From Polytrichum commune (lineage: Eukaryota; Streptophyta; Polytrichopsida; Polytrichales; Polytrichaceae): a stretch of DNA of 64,000 nt. The stretch spans positions 19,331,501 to 19,395,500 of the forward strand of contig OX485805.1 in NCBI GenBank assembly GCA_950295325.1, written 5' to 3'. The notes beneath the pieces are model-generated. The model was not told the DNA's origin. It saw only the letters and a list, made by a program, of their open reading frames with translations, and searched no databases. Below are positions 12,285 through 24,138 of the stretch, piece after piece. The first letter of the stretch is position 1. Each line of letters opens with the position of its first letter. Position numbers and translations under genes: made by a program.

Positions 12285-13383
12285 TAATGCCATGTCCATA
12301 GTAGGGCTAGTCACTACTCTTTGGATAGTAAGAGGAGTCCCTCTTGATAGGGAAAATTCATCTTTTTATGAAATTCACTACTATCAACAACGATTTTTCG
12401 TCCCACTCATTATAACGTTACTAGATGTAGTATACATACAAGAAATGAACTTCTATCAAGATGGAAAATCTTGCATTATTGTGGGCCAATTGTTGGTCCA
12501 AGTGTGGACATGCTATAGACCATATTCAACCTAAATACATGGGGGATCACCACTTGCAAGTAACTTGAACAAACACGTGGATGTTTGTCTATAGCAAGTA
12601 GGGAAAAGAACTCCCATGTATGTTGACCACCAAAATACTCTAATGCTTGAGAATGGTAGACAATCACCAAGTAAGTTACATAATAGTTGCAACACTTAAG
12701 ATGCTCAAGATTTTTTTTTTAAATTATACACATGTACCACAAAAACAAACAAACAAACAAACACACACACCTTCTTCAAAAGGACTTCTCCTTGCAATAG
12801 TGTGATCACACAAAGTTTACACTTGAGCCATGTGCCCGGGAAATACTTTACTTTGGTCATGACGTGGATCCTTTGTTGGTCTTGTGTTGCTCTTTTGGAA
12901 GAAAAAGAAAGGCATATGAGAGGGGTGCAATCATCAGTTGGTGTGTTGTCTCCATTTTCTGAGATCCAAATTCAAATAGCGCAACATATGCCATGATTTC
13001 ATCCATCCATGTTGGACGAGGGACCGGCTGTGTAAGTGCTGGAAATGGATGATAAGTTTGCCCACATCCTATCCAAAGTCCAATGAGGTAGGTGCGTAGA
13101 AGGCAGTCGGGCGGGTACGTACGTACGTAGGAAGTTAGGTAGGTAGGTAGGTAGGTAGCACGCCTACCGTCCATGGACATTCCTGCTGAGGTCCAATGGG
13201 GCGTCGCCACGTATCTTCCTCCCCCCCCCCTCTCGGGAATCGGCCCCTCGGAGGGGCACACAGTTTTCCTTCGGAGCCAGCCAGCACCCCCTTTACACTT
13301 GGGGCACCAAAATCCCTTGCAATACTTCGGAAACCTCTTCGGATATTTCAATCTCTCGATAGAGATTTTCGGGGCTTACGAGG
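12285..13383. other. Intergenic: simple repeats and an old repeat copy, 5' flank of thioredoxin z
   Basis: No gene seen. It holds a (CAAA)n/(CA)n tract at about 12744-12770, a weak copy of the 10510 tandem unit at about 12815-12915, and a (GTAC)n/(GTAG)n microsatellite at about 13115-13158. The GC-richer stretch from about 13180 probably holds the promoter and 5' UTR of the next gene. Confidence 0.6.
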
Positions 13384-15319
13384 ATGTTGTCCATGGCGTC
13401 CTCGACGTCCATGAATTTGCTTCCTCACCATGGAGCTGCCGCTCAAGAGCAAGCTCTGGTGAAGCGGAGTGTTGTAGTAGGGTGCCATTCGAGGAGGCGA
13501 AGGGTGGTGGAAAATAGAATCCAGATTGCGACTCCTTCCAGCTTCGTCGGAGTGCAAATCACGCCGTCGCGTCTCGCACGGGCCGAATCGAAGCGAGCAA
13601 CTGCAGGCTACTCGCCCCGAGTTTCTGCTGCTCTTGTGGTACTTCCGCTCTTCCTCCTCGTCTCCCTCACATTAGAAGCTCCTGGAGATGTAAATGCTCT
13701 GGCGTTTCCCGATGCGTGGGCAGGGCAAGGCATGTCTGGCCATGGGCAGAGGCGAGAGAAAGAAAATTCTCGCATATGAACCAGCGTATCTCTCATCCAT
13801 CGAACATAAAAAGTTTTTTTTTATTTGGATTGATTTGACACCGGAATTAGCTCTAAAAACCACGAATTCGTGTAGTCCAAGTCATTTGAGATGATTCACA
13901 CATGTACACCTATAGGGGGTCAAATTTTTATGTGAGATAGATGAGAGGTCTGCACGTATGCGAGATTTTTCTCTTGCCTCTATTTGCCCCTGCCCACACA
14001 TTGGGACGCGCGAGAGGGTTCTAATGTGAGGGCTTCTCTTTTAATCCTTGGTTCTTTTCCCAGAATTTTCTGGATTTTATGTGGATTTTATGTGGATTTG
14101 TTTTTCCTCTCCCATTGGTTCCGGCCTGGTGATGACGAAGGGTTTGGCGGGATGCAGCAAAAAGTGTCAGCTCGTGAATTGGACGATATTCTTGCCAACG
14201 AGCGGACATCACCTATGGTGGTAGATTTTTACGCAACGTGGTGTGGCCCTTGCATTTTGCTAGCTCAAGAGCTGGAGCAGGTAGGTCACCTATGGCGCCT
14301 TTTTCTGGTTTGTTTATGTAATTTCTTATATACATGGCCGAGTGTAGGCCTAACTCTTCGCATAACACCAATGTGGAATGTCAATACCACTGATTGAGTG
14401 GGTGCCCTATTCGTGGTACTAGGGTAGATGGGGCTAATATTGAGCATTGAGCGTCAAGTCTAGGTACTTTCGATGTGTTGACGGAAATTTAGATGATTCT
14501 TGTTTGTGAGCATTTCAATACTTTGGTGCAGAATTCCATGTGGCACTCGTTAATAGAGGATTCCACTGCACCAAAGTATGTTTTTGGATTTTTATGCAGA
14601 AGTTGTAAGGGTTTGAAGTTTCATTGGTACGGGAGCTTGATGTTAAGGTGGTGGACATTCACAACATAAATATGTACTCATTGTGTATTGGTTTTGGTTG
14701 AAGTCATGATGGTTTTAGCATGCTCTGCCTTTGTGTCCAGTAGGAGGGAGACTTGTTCAATGTTGATAGTATATACAAGCATATCCGAATCTTGCAAATT
14801 GAACTCACAAATCTGATTATTGTAATATCCATGACTGCAGGCAGAATTAATTATGAGAAGTAAGTGGTGGATGATTGACAGAGAGGTTTTGGATTTTGCA
14901 GCTAGCGGTAGAATATGGTGACAGGGTTCGGTTTCTGAAGATTGATACCGACGAAGAGCATGAGCTTGCCAATCAAATGGAGGTTTTACTCTTCACCTTC
15001 ACCTTCTTTTCTTTGTCATTCTTGATTGCGAACATGAGATTGTTTCTGTCCTATTTATCACCTCTACGTTCTTTGAACCAATTATAAACCACGCTTTGGG
15101 TTGTGAAATCAATTTTTTGGACATTTTACATTTTGGACATTGAATTTGGAAATAATAGGATTTCTTCTCGTGACCGAAGGCCAATGCATGTCCTGTCTGC
15201 AGATCCGAGGCCTGCCCACTATGGTGTTTGTGAGCCCGGATACAGAGAAACTTGCCATTCGCACTGAAGGGTTGCTAGCTACAAATGTCATTCGGGACAT
15301 AATTGAGAAGGAACTCTGA
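13384..15319 (+). CDS. CITRX: Thioredoxin z (CITRX), chloroplastic
   Basis: This is a plastid thioredoxin with exons 13384..about 13638, 14158..14280, 14902..14982 and 15203..15319 (TGA). Exon 1 encodes an Arg/Ser-rich, acid-poor N-terminus fitting a transit peptide. Exon 2 carries VVDFYATWCGPCILLAQELE with the redox-active CGPC pair. Exon 3 gives LAVEYGDRVRFLKIDTDEE and exon 4 RGLPTMVFVSPDTEKLAIRTEG, with the cis-Pro of the thioredoxin fold. WCGPCILxAQELE and the AIRTEGL ending are what I recognise as Trx z. In Arabidopsis Trx z belongs to the plastid-encoded RNA polymerase complex and interacts with fructokinase-like proteins. The exon 1 donor is uncertain: GTACTT after 13638 or GTAAAT after 13689; both keep phase 0. 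A second Met at 13393 is an alternative start. Confidence 0.88.
14518..14580. repeat. Small hairpin in thioredoxin z intron 2
   Basis: ATACTTTGGTGCAG is followed about 35 bp later by its complement CTGCACCAAAGTAT, with additional partial pairing inside. It is probably a miniature inverted-repeat remnant. Confidence 0.65.
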
Positions 15320-17048
15320 GGCCATTTTATTCCCTAATTGTTGATGAAGAGAGACAGTTGGCGGTTGTCAGCAGGCACACACACTGCTACCTTGTCCTGT
15401 ATTTTCTGAAGGACAGTGGTTCATATTGATATCCAGGTGTGGACTCTAGGACTTTACATTCTTAAACAGACCCTTAGGATTAAAACATCATTCACATTAG
15501 GTTTGAAGTCTTTGGGGTTTATCCTCTTTTGTGACGCCAATATGTATGCAGAATGGTGTTTCTTGTGGCCAACTTTGACTTCACTTCTATTTTGGCGCAA
15601 TTGGGGCCAATTGAAACAATCATTTTTGCAATTTGACAAAATTTTGCAACTTGATGCAACTGGAGTGCTGACCTCCACCACTAGAAATATAATTTGCAAG
15701 GGTCACTAGAGCTCAATACAAAACACCAGAGTTGTTTTCTGGATTGACTCAAAATTTGCAAAGCTATGCATACCAGGCTGATCTCAATTGGAAATTCTGT
15801 ATTCAAATTGGTTGCAGAGGTTTGTAAACTCCTCTATGACACAATAATGTAGTGCAATTGTTGTAGGTATATGGTTTCAAATGCAGACTAGTGAGACCAA
15901 GAAATTCAATGTATTATGTGCACAGAACCCCAGTATTTTCTGAGGTGCAAAACTGATATTATTTGGTTGTTTTAGTGCGGTACTCCAAGGGTTTGTGGGT
16001 TTGCAGTAATATAAGTAGTGGCCATCATTGAACTGTCAGAATTCAGGTGATCAACATGTTCACTTTCATCTGAACATACAGATATATACACAATTGTGGT
16101 CCTATGTTTGTGGCAATAGCTGGTTGTCACAGTAGGTCGTAATGCACTAATTCTCAGGCTACCTACTTCATGAAGCAAACTAGAACCTTGCTCATCATAC
16201 ATGCTCTGGGAGGTGGTCAAAATTTCAAAATGAAAAGAATATCTATCAGGCGATAAATCCAGGTAATACCAGGAAGAATACTGCACTGAGATTCTTAGTT
16301 ACAACCAATACATGGCCAGCATGGAACCGAGGGACCAGAATGAACAGGGTTTATAGTGTAATGTATTAGAAGTTGACAAATGGTGGGGCAGGGGAGGGCG
16401 AATGCTGGACTCCTGAATTGAGCAGCATCTCTTTTTTCAGTTGTGTCATCCTGCATAAGAAATTTTTCTGTCAAATGCATAAATACATCAAGTTCTCAAC
16501 ACAATCCTTTGCATCACAAAACATTCAAATCGGCTACATTCTATTTGTGATCAACTACTAATCGCTGCAGAGAGGATGCATCTAGATATCTGTCTTAATT
16601 GAACATTTTGCAAGCAGATTTTTAATCCCTATGTGGCAGACAAACATGAACATCTGATGACAGCATCTTGTAACTATATCCACAAATCCTTCAGAAAGTA
16701 CAGTGTTGTATGCAAAACTTAATTGGAGTAACTTAACAGAAACTTCAATAACTTTAGTGCCACCATTTCATAGATATTGTATCGGCACCCATTATATCAT
16801 CTCTATCCTGGACTCTGAATGCTCTTATCCGGATTATGTGCACCAGTCTTCAGGTAGTTTACTCATGACTGACATTTCTGGATGAAAGGTTTGAAAGTTT
16901 GCCACAAACTACCAAGAGAATGCACAGGCTTTCAAATATTTACCACTTCCGCTATACTGACAAGACTCCAACATTAATACTCTTGATGATTATTTCGAGA
17001 TTCTTCAGCACAATAAGTAAAGGCCGTGAATAGGCCTTTCGAAAATAT
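15320..17048. other. Intergenic, no gene seen
   Basis: After the thioredoxin z 3' UTR I see only short, non-conserved open frames and AT-rich sequence. No supported gene, RNA or repeat. Confidence 0.5.
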
Positions 17049-17055
17049 TTATATA
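17049..17055 (+). promoter_or_regulatory. Possible TATA box of the 17115 gene model
   Basis: TATATAA lies about 60 bp upstream of the ATG at 17115, within ATTTATATAAACC. Assigned by position and sequence only. Confidence 0.35.
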
Positions 17056-17114
17056 AACCATAGACAGAGATTCCGCTTTTCGACGAAACACATCTCGTAG
17101 AAGAATTAGAATAC

Positions 17115-18026
17115 ATGGTAGCCAGCGACTACCTAACAGCAATGAGGGAAGAGATGGTGGGCCGGGAGAATCGGCTGGTAAGGGTGCCAGGCATGAGGGT
17201 TTGTTCTCTGATCAAGCACACACGCACGCACACACACAAAGTATCAGCATCCGAATGTAAAGAAGAATTAGTATGTTTAAATTTGAATTCAGTTAAAAGG
17301 AATTGGACATAAGAAAGGCAACATTAACACATCTGAACTAAGACAGATTGGATGGATTTTACATTGCTTTGGAAGTCAAGGATCCACTGACATGGATGGA
17401 CCATGACTCCAAAAACAATTTGAAGGTGTAATTCTGATCTCTGTAGAGAATTCCTAGGTTATCCAATTTAGTGGATTGGTTTTTTTGAAAGGCTCGCCAT
17501 CGCCGGGCATCAAACCTGCCTGTGGTGTGTGGTTACAACACCTGTGTTAAACAAGGCATGCTTTCCTCGTGTCTTACGGTATGAATAGTGAAGGAAGTAA
17601 GCTGGGAAATCGACGTCAATTCTCTCAAATGACAATCCGACAACTTTCTCGGATTGTGGTGTCCAGAATTGAGTAGGGAGCAGTAGTTGGTTGCAGAGGA
17701 ACATCTTGGATTACCCCTCGTCCGTGTTGCAATTATTTCGAACGCCACGAGGACTACGCGATGGACTACCGTTCGCACTGCCACATGCATCTTCAGGACT
17801 GCAGCATCGGACCCTGGTGTTACCGTCCTTTCCCATTTTAATGTTCAACTTCATACCGCTACCGGGCATGCAGAGCTGCATCCAAAAACCCAGGTTACTC
17901 GCTTTCTGTCACCTGAACTACAAAATAGAGACTCTTCGTCACGATTTCAGAGTGTCTGATTTCGAATCAGATGAAGAATCTGGAGGAAGGACAGGAGACT
18001 ACGTTGGAATTAATTTCTGGAGATGA
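17115..18026 (+). CDS. Candidate two-exon gene, unrecognised product
   Basis: I do not recognise this protein. Exon 1 (17115..17177) encodes MVASDYLTAMREEMVGREN and ends at a good GTAAGG donor. Exon 2 (17697..18026) follows a TTGCAG acceptor, keeps phase 0 and stays open to TGA, giving about 131 residues that end in an acidic stretch (VSDFESDEESGG). In favour are a TATA-like box 60 bp upstream, in-frame splice sites and moderate GC in exon 2. Against it: no known domain, and the opposite strand is also open and part of another model. At most one of the two models is likely right across 17.7-17.9 kb. Confidence 0.35.
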
Positions 18027-19443
18027 CAATGGGAAGGTTTGGCGATGATTGATTTTCACTTGGGAAGAGATCAAATCGTCCAGTGTCACTCACAACAACA
18101 TCGCAGACTCATAATACAGACTCTAGTGGTATTTCGGGACTGAGCTTCCGATTGCACTCCTGGATAACGATGCATGGATCGGAGTCGAAGCCTGACCAGG
18201 ACCGAGGAAGCCATACGGAATCATTTCCACGAGGAGCAACGTACCTTGACAGCATTTTTGCCACCAGAGGGACAGTTCTGGGCGCTGGGGCTACATCTCT
18301 GCTGCGATCTGCAATTGACAACCGCCTAACCGTAAACTCGTGTACCAAAAATCGTTAATTACAGCGTTCACACCCTGTCTTGAAACTATTGCACACAAGA
18401 AGCTTCAGACGAAACCGTGGAACGCACACAGCATTAACCTAGAGGTAGAAATTCACATCCAAGCTTATGTTTCTGGCCTACCCTGGGATTCCTGGAAGTA
18501 GGATCAGGCAGCTTCATCACCAAGAACGTAATGCAGCCGGGTTGTGATGATAATCAGCAATGGTATTTCAGGAATCATCCTGGTGAACAAATCATTATAT
18601 TCGGGGTAGGTACCGAGTCCTAGCGATAGTTCGTTCGCAGTTTCACGGGAAAAGTACTAATAACTCATCATCGTCATTTTCATTCATTATGAATCTGCAC
18701 TTCCTCAACTTCCTAGAGGCGTGCCATTTTGAGTTTTTGAAAGAGGCGAAACCACCGATGCAAGGAAGGGAAACACTCCTGCAAACGTGCCTTATTACAA
18801 ATTTTCTCATAAGAGAAGAATTGGTCCAAGAAAGCCGAAATTAATAAATCCTGATTCGCCATTCATTCAGAAGCATAAAACAATGAGATGTGAAAAGAAG
18901 AATGAATGAATACCTGGGCGATTCACACCGGCCGCCACCTTTGAGCAGCATCTTCTGGTTGTAGGGACGCGGCTCTCCAAGGGTCTCCATCAAGGAGTCA
19001 CCCACCAGTTTGATCCTCAAGTTGTTGGATGGCGAGTGAATTCTGTAGCTCATCTTATCTCGGACCGACTGCACCACCGCCGCGGATTTCCTATCAGCTA
19101 GAGACTTAAATGCCGGGTGCACCGATATGCTAGTCTTGGGCGACGAGTGGATGACTATGGACATGGGCCGATCGTTACAGCCCTTGGAAGTTGACAATGT
19201 GATCCCATTAGGGTTGCCACTTGTAAACCCCCCCTGCTGATGATCTGTCGATATCATGGTATTCTTCCCGGGGCTCATTGAGATGGTGAACTCCTTCCCT
19301 CCAACTTGCTTCACGCATATGTTGTTACACCCCGTCTTCACGAATTTGACAGCCTCGGTGCAACGAGATGCCGCAGGAGAGGATGGCTGTTGTTGCCCTC
19401 CCGAACATGCGACAAGTCGCTGATCATGGCGGCAGCACGTCAT
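17715..19443 (-). CDS. Candidate multi-exon gene, unrecognised Cys-containing product, 3' end unresolved
   Basis: I do not recognise this protein. Exon 1 (19443..18914) is a 177-codon open frame starting at ATG, with scattered Cys (TGCNNICVKQVGG, STSKGCNDRP) and a Gly-rich end (LLKGGGRCESP) before a GTATTC donor. A 64-bp exon (18308..18245; RCSPSAQNCPSGGKNAV) and a third of 161 bp (17875..17715; MKLNIKMGKDGNTRVRCC) follow in consistent phase with AG/GT borders. I could not find a convincing last exon. There is no signal peptide or membrane segment in exon 1. It could be a lineage-specific protein or a chance open frame in GC-richer DNA; it overlaps the plus-strand model. Confidence 0.35.
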
Positions 19444-20411
19444 GATAGATGATGACGACGATGCAGGCAGAATATTGAACTTCTTATGCTGATGACAATG
19501 AGGAATTTATTGTCTTCGCTGCATAAACAATTCATTCAGTACCGGAAACCGCATGATAAGCCCCTCTACCCCTCGCCTCGGCGACTGATCTGCCTGCGCT
19601 CTCGTTCGCCTAATCTTGCTCGCCTTGTAAACGCCACCAGCCTGCAACTCATATGTGCGACTCTTCACTGCCGTCCTTCCGTCGTAATGATCTATTTCCT
19701 CCAACATGCCTCCTTCCCTCCTTCCTCCCTCCCTTTCCCCCACCTACCTCATCAAAATCAAACGAAACATCGGAGTCTCGTGCAACGTTGTGAATTGGAG
19801 AACGTTCTCCTTACACTTTTCATGTGTTACCAAGTTTCGGCGTAACGATATCGTCGTTCCTTTCGGAAGGTGGTCTCCATAGCCTTGATCCTTACACTTA
19901 GTACTTCACATGCATGCATGTTGCAAAACTCAAACTCAACCGAAGGATAGACTCCGAGTCTCTTTGTACTCTCCTCTCTAAATTCTCTAAATTCTCACTA
20001 GCGGACCTCTACACAATGTGTGCTTAATTGAGAAATTGCTTTAATCTACAATGCATACCACAACAATATTAGAATATCAAAGTCTACTTCTTGGATCCAC
20101 TTTCTGTTACAGCGGGGATATATTCAACACTAATGCTTTCAAATGTCTAACCTCCTCGCTCCTCAAATCTGCACACAGACTCTACTTTCAACTTAGGTAT
20201 ATGGAGCAACCGGAGTCCACGTTTCCTCTTGGATTCCTTGCAACCAACTCAATGTGCTTAGTTTCATCCACCACCATGAGCATCACAATGCTTGCAAAAT
20301 GCCTAACCTCCTCATCCCCAAATCTGCATACCTAGGGTGGCAACTCCTTTGTATTAGAAATATGCGTATTTTTTTGTTTTAGACATTGTAGAGTAATTGT
20401 TATATATGTTC
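19444..20411. other. Intergenic with CT-rich tract
   Basis: It holds a polypyrimidine stretch at about 19708-19742 (CCTCCTTCCCTCCTTCC type). Short open frames here show no family signal. It is possibly the 5' flank of the minus-strand 19443 model. Confidence 0.4.
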
Positions 20412-20512
20412 ATAAGGTTTTAACTTTTAAATGCTCATGCAACCCAAAATGGGTCGCCACCTAATATTCTGATGGGTTTAGGATCCACGAGGTGACAATC
20501 TACATGTATGGA
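20412..20512 (-). repeat. About 100-bp dispersed repeat, partner at 37990-38100
   Basis: The reverse complement shares CATGTAGATTG(C/T)CACCT, ATATTAGGTGG(C/T)GA and GGGTTGC(A/T)TGAGCATTTAA with 37990-38100, where it interrupts a LINE remnant. Probably a short transposon. Confidence 0.6.
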
Positions 20513-20675
20513 AGGTTTCTTTTGATGTAGGGCTTGTCCACTATCAGGGAACAAAAAATTTCATAACTTTTTCTAGTTGCCCCCCGGATGAAGGCCATGT
20601 TCATATGTCAAATTAACTTAACAAACGTCGTCTAATTGACTTCAATTTTTCTCAACAAGAATATATGGTAGTCTA

Positions 20676-21060
20676 GGGGTGAGTTTCCATGTAGGTTGCT
20701 TGCCCACCGTATTCTAGTGTGAATAAGGGCAAACCCGCCCAAATGTAGAGGGAATCTAATAGAGTAGGGTTCGTATGTACCAACTAGCTATTGCCATCTT
20801 CTCAAATTCAGGCCCACCTACTAACCTCCTCCTCCTCCTCCTAAAAGTGGTATTCGATGACCACACTTGTAGGTTTAAGATTCTTTAGTGAGCGCATGGA
20901 AATCTTGCAGCTCGTGTTCATGGCTCTCCACATTCTAGCATAATCCCAAAATGTGGTTGGATAGTAGCTTGTGCTTAACTACATGCCAACCCACTATTAT
21001 CTAGACTTCGTTGGACCAAACAAATCTAGTGGATGCGAAACCTACATGCAAACTCACCCT
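20676..21060. mobile_element. MITE family M2 (GGGTGAGTTTCCATGTAG ends)
   Basis: About 385 bp. The left end GGGGTGAGTTTCCATGTAGG and the right end (complement of GGTGAGTTTGCATGTAGG) are inverted repeats flanked by CTA on both sides. The same terminal motif ends the 120-bp element at 38770-38889. A 3-bp target site of the TTA/CTA type suggests PIF/Harbinger mobilisation; inferred. Confidence 0.6.
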
Positions 21061-21313
21061 AGTTCACATCCATACGGTTGAATTTCAAAAACACAAAGTT
21101 TATTTTGCTACACAACATAATTTTTTAGCATTGGTGCTAGAAATGCCCAAAAATGGAATGTGAAGGTTTGAGTGTTTAGGAATTAATTTGACATTTTCTT
21201 GTAGGCCAAAGATACTAGAAGATTTCAAACTATTTCACTTTATCTTAGTTTATGAGTCATGTTAGTTAAATATGATGATATACTTTTGAATTTGCTATTT
21301 AAAATAAGTTGAA

Positions 21314-23100
21314 TTACATGTATCCCAGACAAGAAGATACTTGAAGCCATAATCAAAATGTTACAATCCCGAACACAAATCACTACACTACGTACATAAA
21401 GTTAAAGCCCATACGAATATAAGCGGTAACGAACAAGCGGACAAGTTAGCCAAAATGGGATGTGAACTAGACCATAGAGATGCCATAGCCACACATGAAC
21501 ATGCACACCCCACACCGTACTACCTCCAAAAAGGTTGGTGGCACTCAATGCAAGAAACACCCGACAAAGGCCCCATCCGACACCTTGGTAAATATATCAC
21601 TAAATATGACAAAAAACACAACCTAGCCCTCATAGCTACCCAAACACACCAATTACACAAGTGGCTCGACAACAAAGATATTGACAAAGTATTATCAAAT
21701 GACTTTTGGAATAATCCAATCATCACGGACAGACAAAAAACATGTCTAGTAAAATTCCGTACTGGACAATATATGGGACACGCTAGGAAACAACTCTTCT
21801 TTGGTAGAATCACATACCCGTCCTACACATGCCCCATATGTAACTCACCAGAAGCAGATACATGGTTACACGTACTCCTAAAATGCAAACAACAACACAT
21901 CCACGCGCTCATAACAAATAGACATAACAGAGCGGTATGGGAAATACGCAAGCTTCTCGTCTCAAACAAAGTAACAAGAAACTACATACTTATGAATGCA
22001 GGCACATACAATGAACTACCCCAAGAAAACACAGTCCCAACATGGTTACTACCATGCACATGCAACACCCAAAGATGCTCCTGCAACGCTAGGCTCAAAC
22101 CCGACATAATATGCTTGCTTGGCCACCCATACAACTCCCCACCCCCAGAAGCACCTACGCCAACAATTACCATACAATTTATTGAATTTACATACTGTAA
22201 CGATAGATTCTCTGTAGAAACAAGGGAGAGGAAAATCACAAAATATCAACCACTCATTGACAATATCATAGCAAGAGGTTGGAACGTAGCCCCACTTATC
22301 GTACTAGCATCAGGAGCCAGAGCCACAACTCACATCCCCTCGATGAATGAACTTGAAACACAACTTAAACTCCCTACATCCCAAATTAGAAGCACATTCA
22401 AACAAATAAATATAATCGCTACACAATATGCGCATGCATTCAATATTGATTCATAAAAGACGAATAGAAAACAACCAATCCATCACAAATCTACAAAACC
22501 ACAATATAAACCCATGAACCCAACACAACATCTTTCTTCCCCCCCCCCCGATCAAAAGAGGGGTAGTGGTAAGACCACTAGTTATTAAGTTACCACCTAT
22601 AGCTCAGAAAGGCGGGGAGTAGCCGGTTGGTTGGCATAACTTTCCTGCCTATGATTACCTCACTTGCAGCACCAAGTCAAAGTGTATTACACTAACACGC
22701 TCAGACGGATTCAACGCGAATCGAACCCGGACCGTATTAATATAACACGCACGTCCTTATCCAACCAACCTTGGAACCATGACTTGGTGACCAACTATAC
22801 AACCAACTTCCTCTTATACCCCAAACAAATACGCACGCTTTTCGTCTCAAACAAAGTAGCAAGACCCACAAAACTCTAAACTAAAACCCATACACCCTAC
22901 ACACACCCCCCTCCCCCCCCCCCCCCCCCCCGGTTCAACCGGTTAAAACATCAGTTACTAACATAGTGTCTACTCCCTGCAAAGGGTGAAGTAGTATTAC
23001 ACCCAACGCCGCTACCCTGGGGTACGGCCACGGTTGTCCTACGAACAGACACTTTATTCACTCCGGTCCCTAGTAGGGACCGGAGTTCTTCTTCTTCTTC
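21314..23100 (+). mobile_element. 5'-truncated LINE copy 1 (RNase H + Cys/His C-terminal domain)
   Basis: A non-LTR retrotransposon 3' portion: RNase H C-terminal part, C-terminal domain, then about 640 bp of 3' sequence with two poly-C tracts (about 22535 and 22905), a perfect 12-bp hairpin near 23060 and a (TTC)n tail. The 5' boundary is approximate. Confidence 0.7.
21400..22456 (+). pseudogene. LINE ORF2 C-terminal region: RNase H end and zinc-binding domain
   Basis: The frame open from just before 21455 to TAA at 22456 begins with HKVKAHTNISGNEQADKLAK, the RNase H motif with the catalytic His and GNExAD. A domain with CPICNSPEADTWLHVLLKC follows, a CxxC...HxxxxC zinc-binding pattern found downstream of reverse transcriptases. 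Next come a WLLPCTCNTQRCSC cysteine cluster and a conserved IEFTYCNDRF block. A frameshift separates it from sequence upstream of 21400. The minus-strand copy at 41631-43035 is homologous through all these blocks. The reverse transcriptase is missing here, so this copy is dead. Confidence 0.75.
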
Positions 23101-23102
23101 TC
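23058..23102 (+). repeat. LINE 3'-terminal hairpin and TTC tail
   Basis: ACTCCGGTCCCT and AGGGACCGGAGT pair perfectly over 12 bp around an AGT loop, directly followed by TTCTTCTTCTTCTTC. A 3' stem-loop plus short-repeat tail is usual for LINEs whose reverse transcriptase recognises the 3' RNA end. Confidence 0.6.
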
Positions 23103-23269
23103 CTAGCGCAAGCTCCTCCAAACATTTATCATTTTATTAAAACTAAAAATATATATACACAATGGAAATAAAGAAAATTTAATTTGTTAAGTTCACATCT
23201 GCCTAGGGCTAGGGCATGCCTCCTACACTACCCAGATGAAGCCCGTGCGCCTTGCCCACTCTGCCCAAC

Positions 23270-23465
23270 TTTGAAAAATAAAATTGCCCTTGCACTCTTG
23301 AATGCCGCTTGTCCGTATAACCCATATTGAGTGTACTTCATCTTCAAGGTCCAAAATCCAATATATATGTTCACTTCCATTGAGTAAATAAGCAATTAAT
23401 TGGGATTTCATTTTCGAAAAGAAACCGTCAATAAAGCATGTAATTGACTTGGAAGTCAAAAATAT
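23270..23465 (-). repeat. About 190-bp dispersed repeat, partner at 62812-62995
   Basis: The reverse complement shares with 62812-62995: GACTTCCAAGTCAATTACAT, GCTTTATTGAC, GGAAGTGAACATATATATTGG and CTTTGCCCTTGCA-like blocks. No coding signal. Probably a MITE. Confidence 0.65.
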
Positions 23466-24138
23466 CACAGAACCATCATTAGCACTGAGGTGACAATTAT
23501 TGTGACTTACCATTGAAAGGGTCTTTGTTGAGTACGATATGTGTTAGGTGCCTAATGGTGATTTGGGAGAAGGATTCCATTAATTTATGGATATTACGGG
23601 TGGTTAACGCTGAGCTCTTTGAGGTATTTGGTGGTTTGGGTACGAATAGTTCTTCTAATTCTTGTAGTAATAATGATTGGTGGTTGCACTTCCCATCCAT
23701 GTTGGGTTAGAAGTGGTGGGAGTATGGTATATTTATCAAGTTTATGTGCTATGGCAACCATGGGGAATTTGTCATTACAATAGGTGAATTATAGTATTTG
23801 AACTTTTAGGTTGGGGTACTTGGGGGTGAAGGGTGGTTTGGCTCTGGGCATTGTTGCACTTAGAATACACAATATATTTGAGTGTAGCTTGGCACGGCAT
23901 TTGCATAACGAAAGGATGCATGTGCATGGGAGTAGCCAAGAGCATGCAAATGGTGTTGTCAAGGGTGTGGTTATTAAATTTGCCAATGTTTATTAGTGTG
24001 TAACAATGTGTCGTAGAGTGGGCTAGTAGTATTTTGGCTAGGGTTTATATTGCTTTGTTATGGCGGTTTGTACGTAAGTTGTTTATGTGCTTATTCTAAT
24101 AGTAGGATTGTAAGTGGAGACATATGTTGTTTTGTCTA

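Noticed and set aside
13984..14157. Open frame upstream of thioredoxin exon 2 as coding N-terminus
   Set aside because: It lacks transit peptide features, and the GATGCAG acceptor at 14157 with exon 1 at 13384 fits the family better.
22690..22790. tRNA-like sequence on the minus strand (GGTTCGATTCGCG B-box, GGTTGGATAAGG A-box-like)
   Set aside because: No acceptor stem or anticodon arm can be folded convincingly; it lies in LINE 3' sequence. At most a tRNA-derived fragment.
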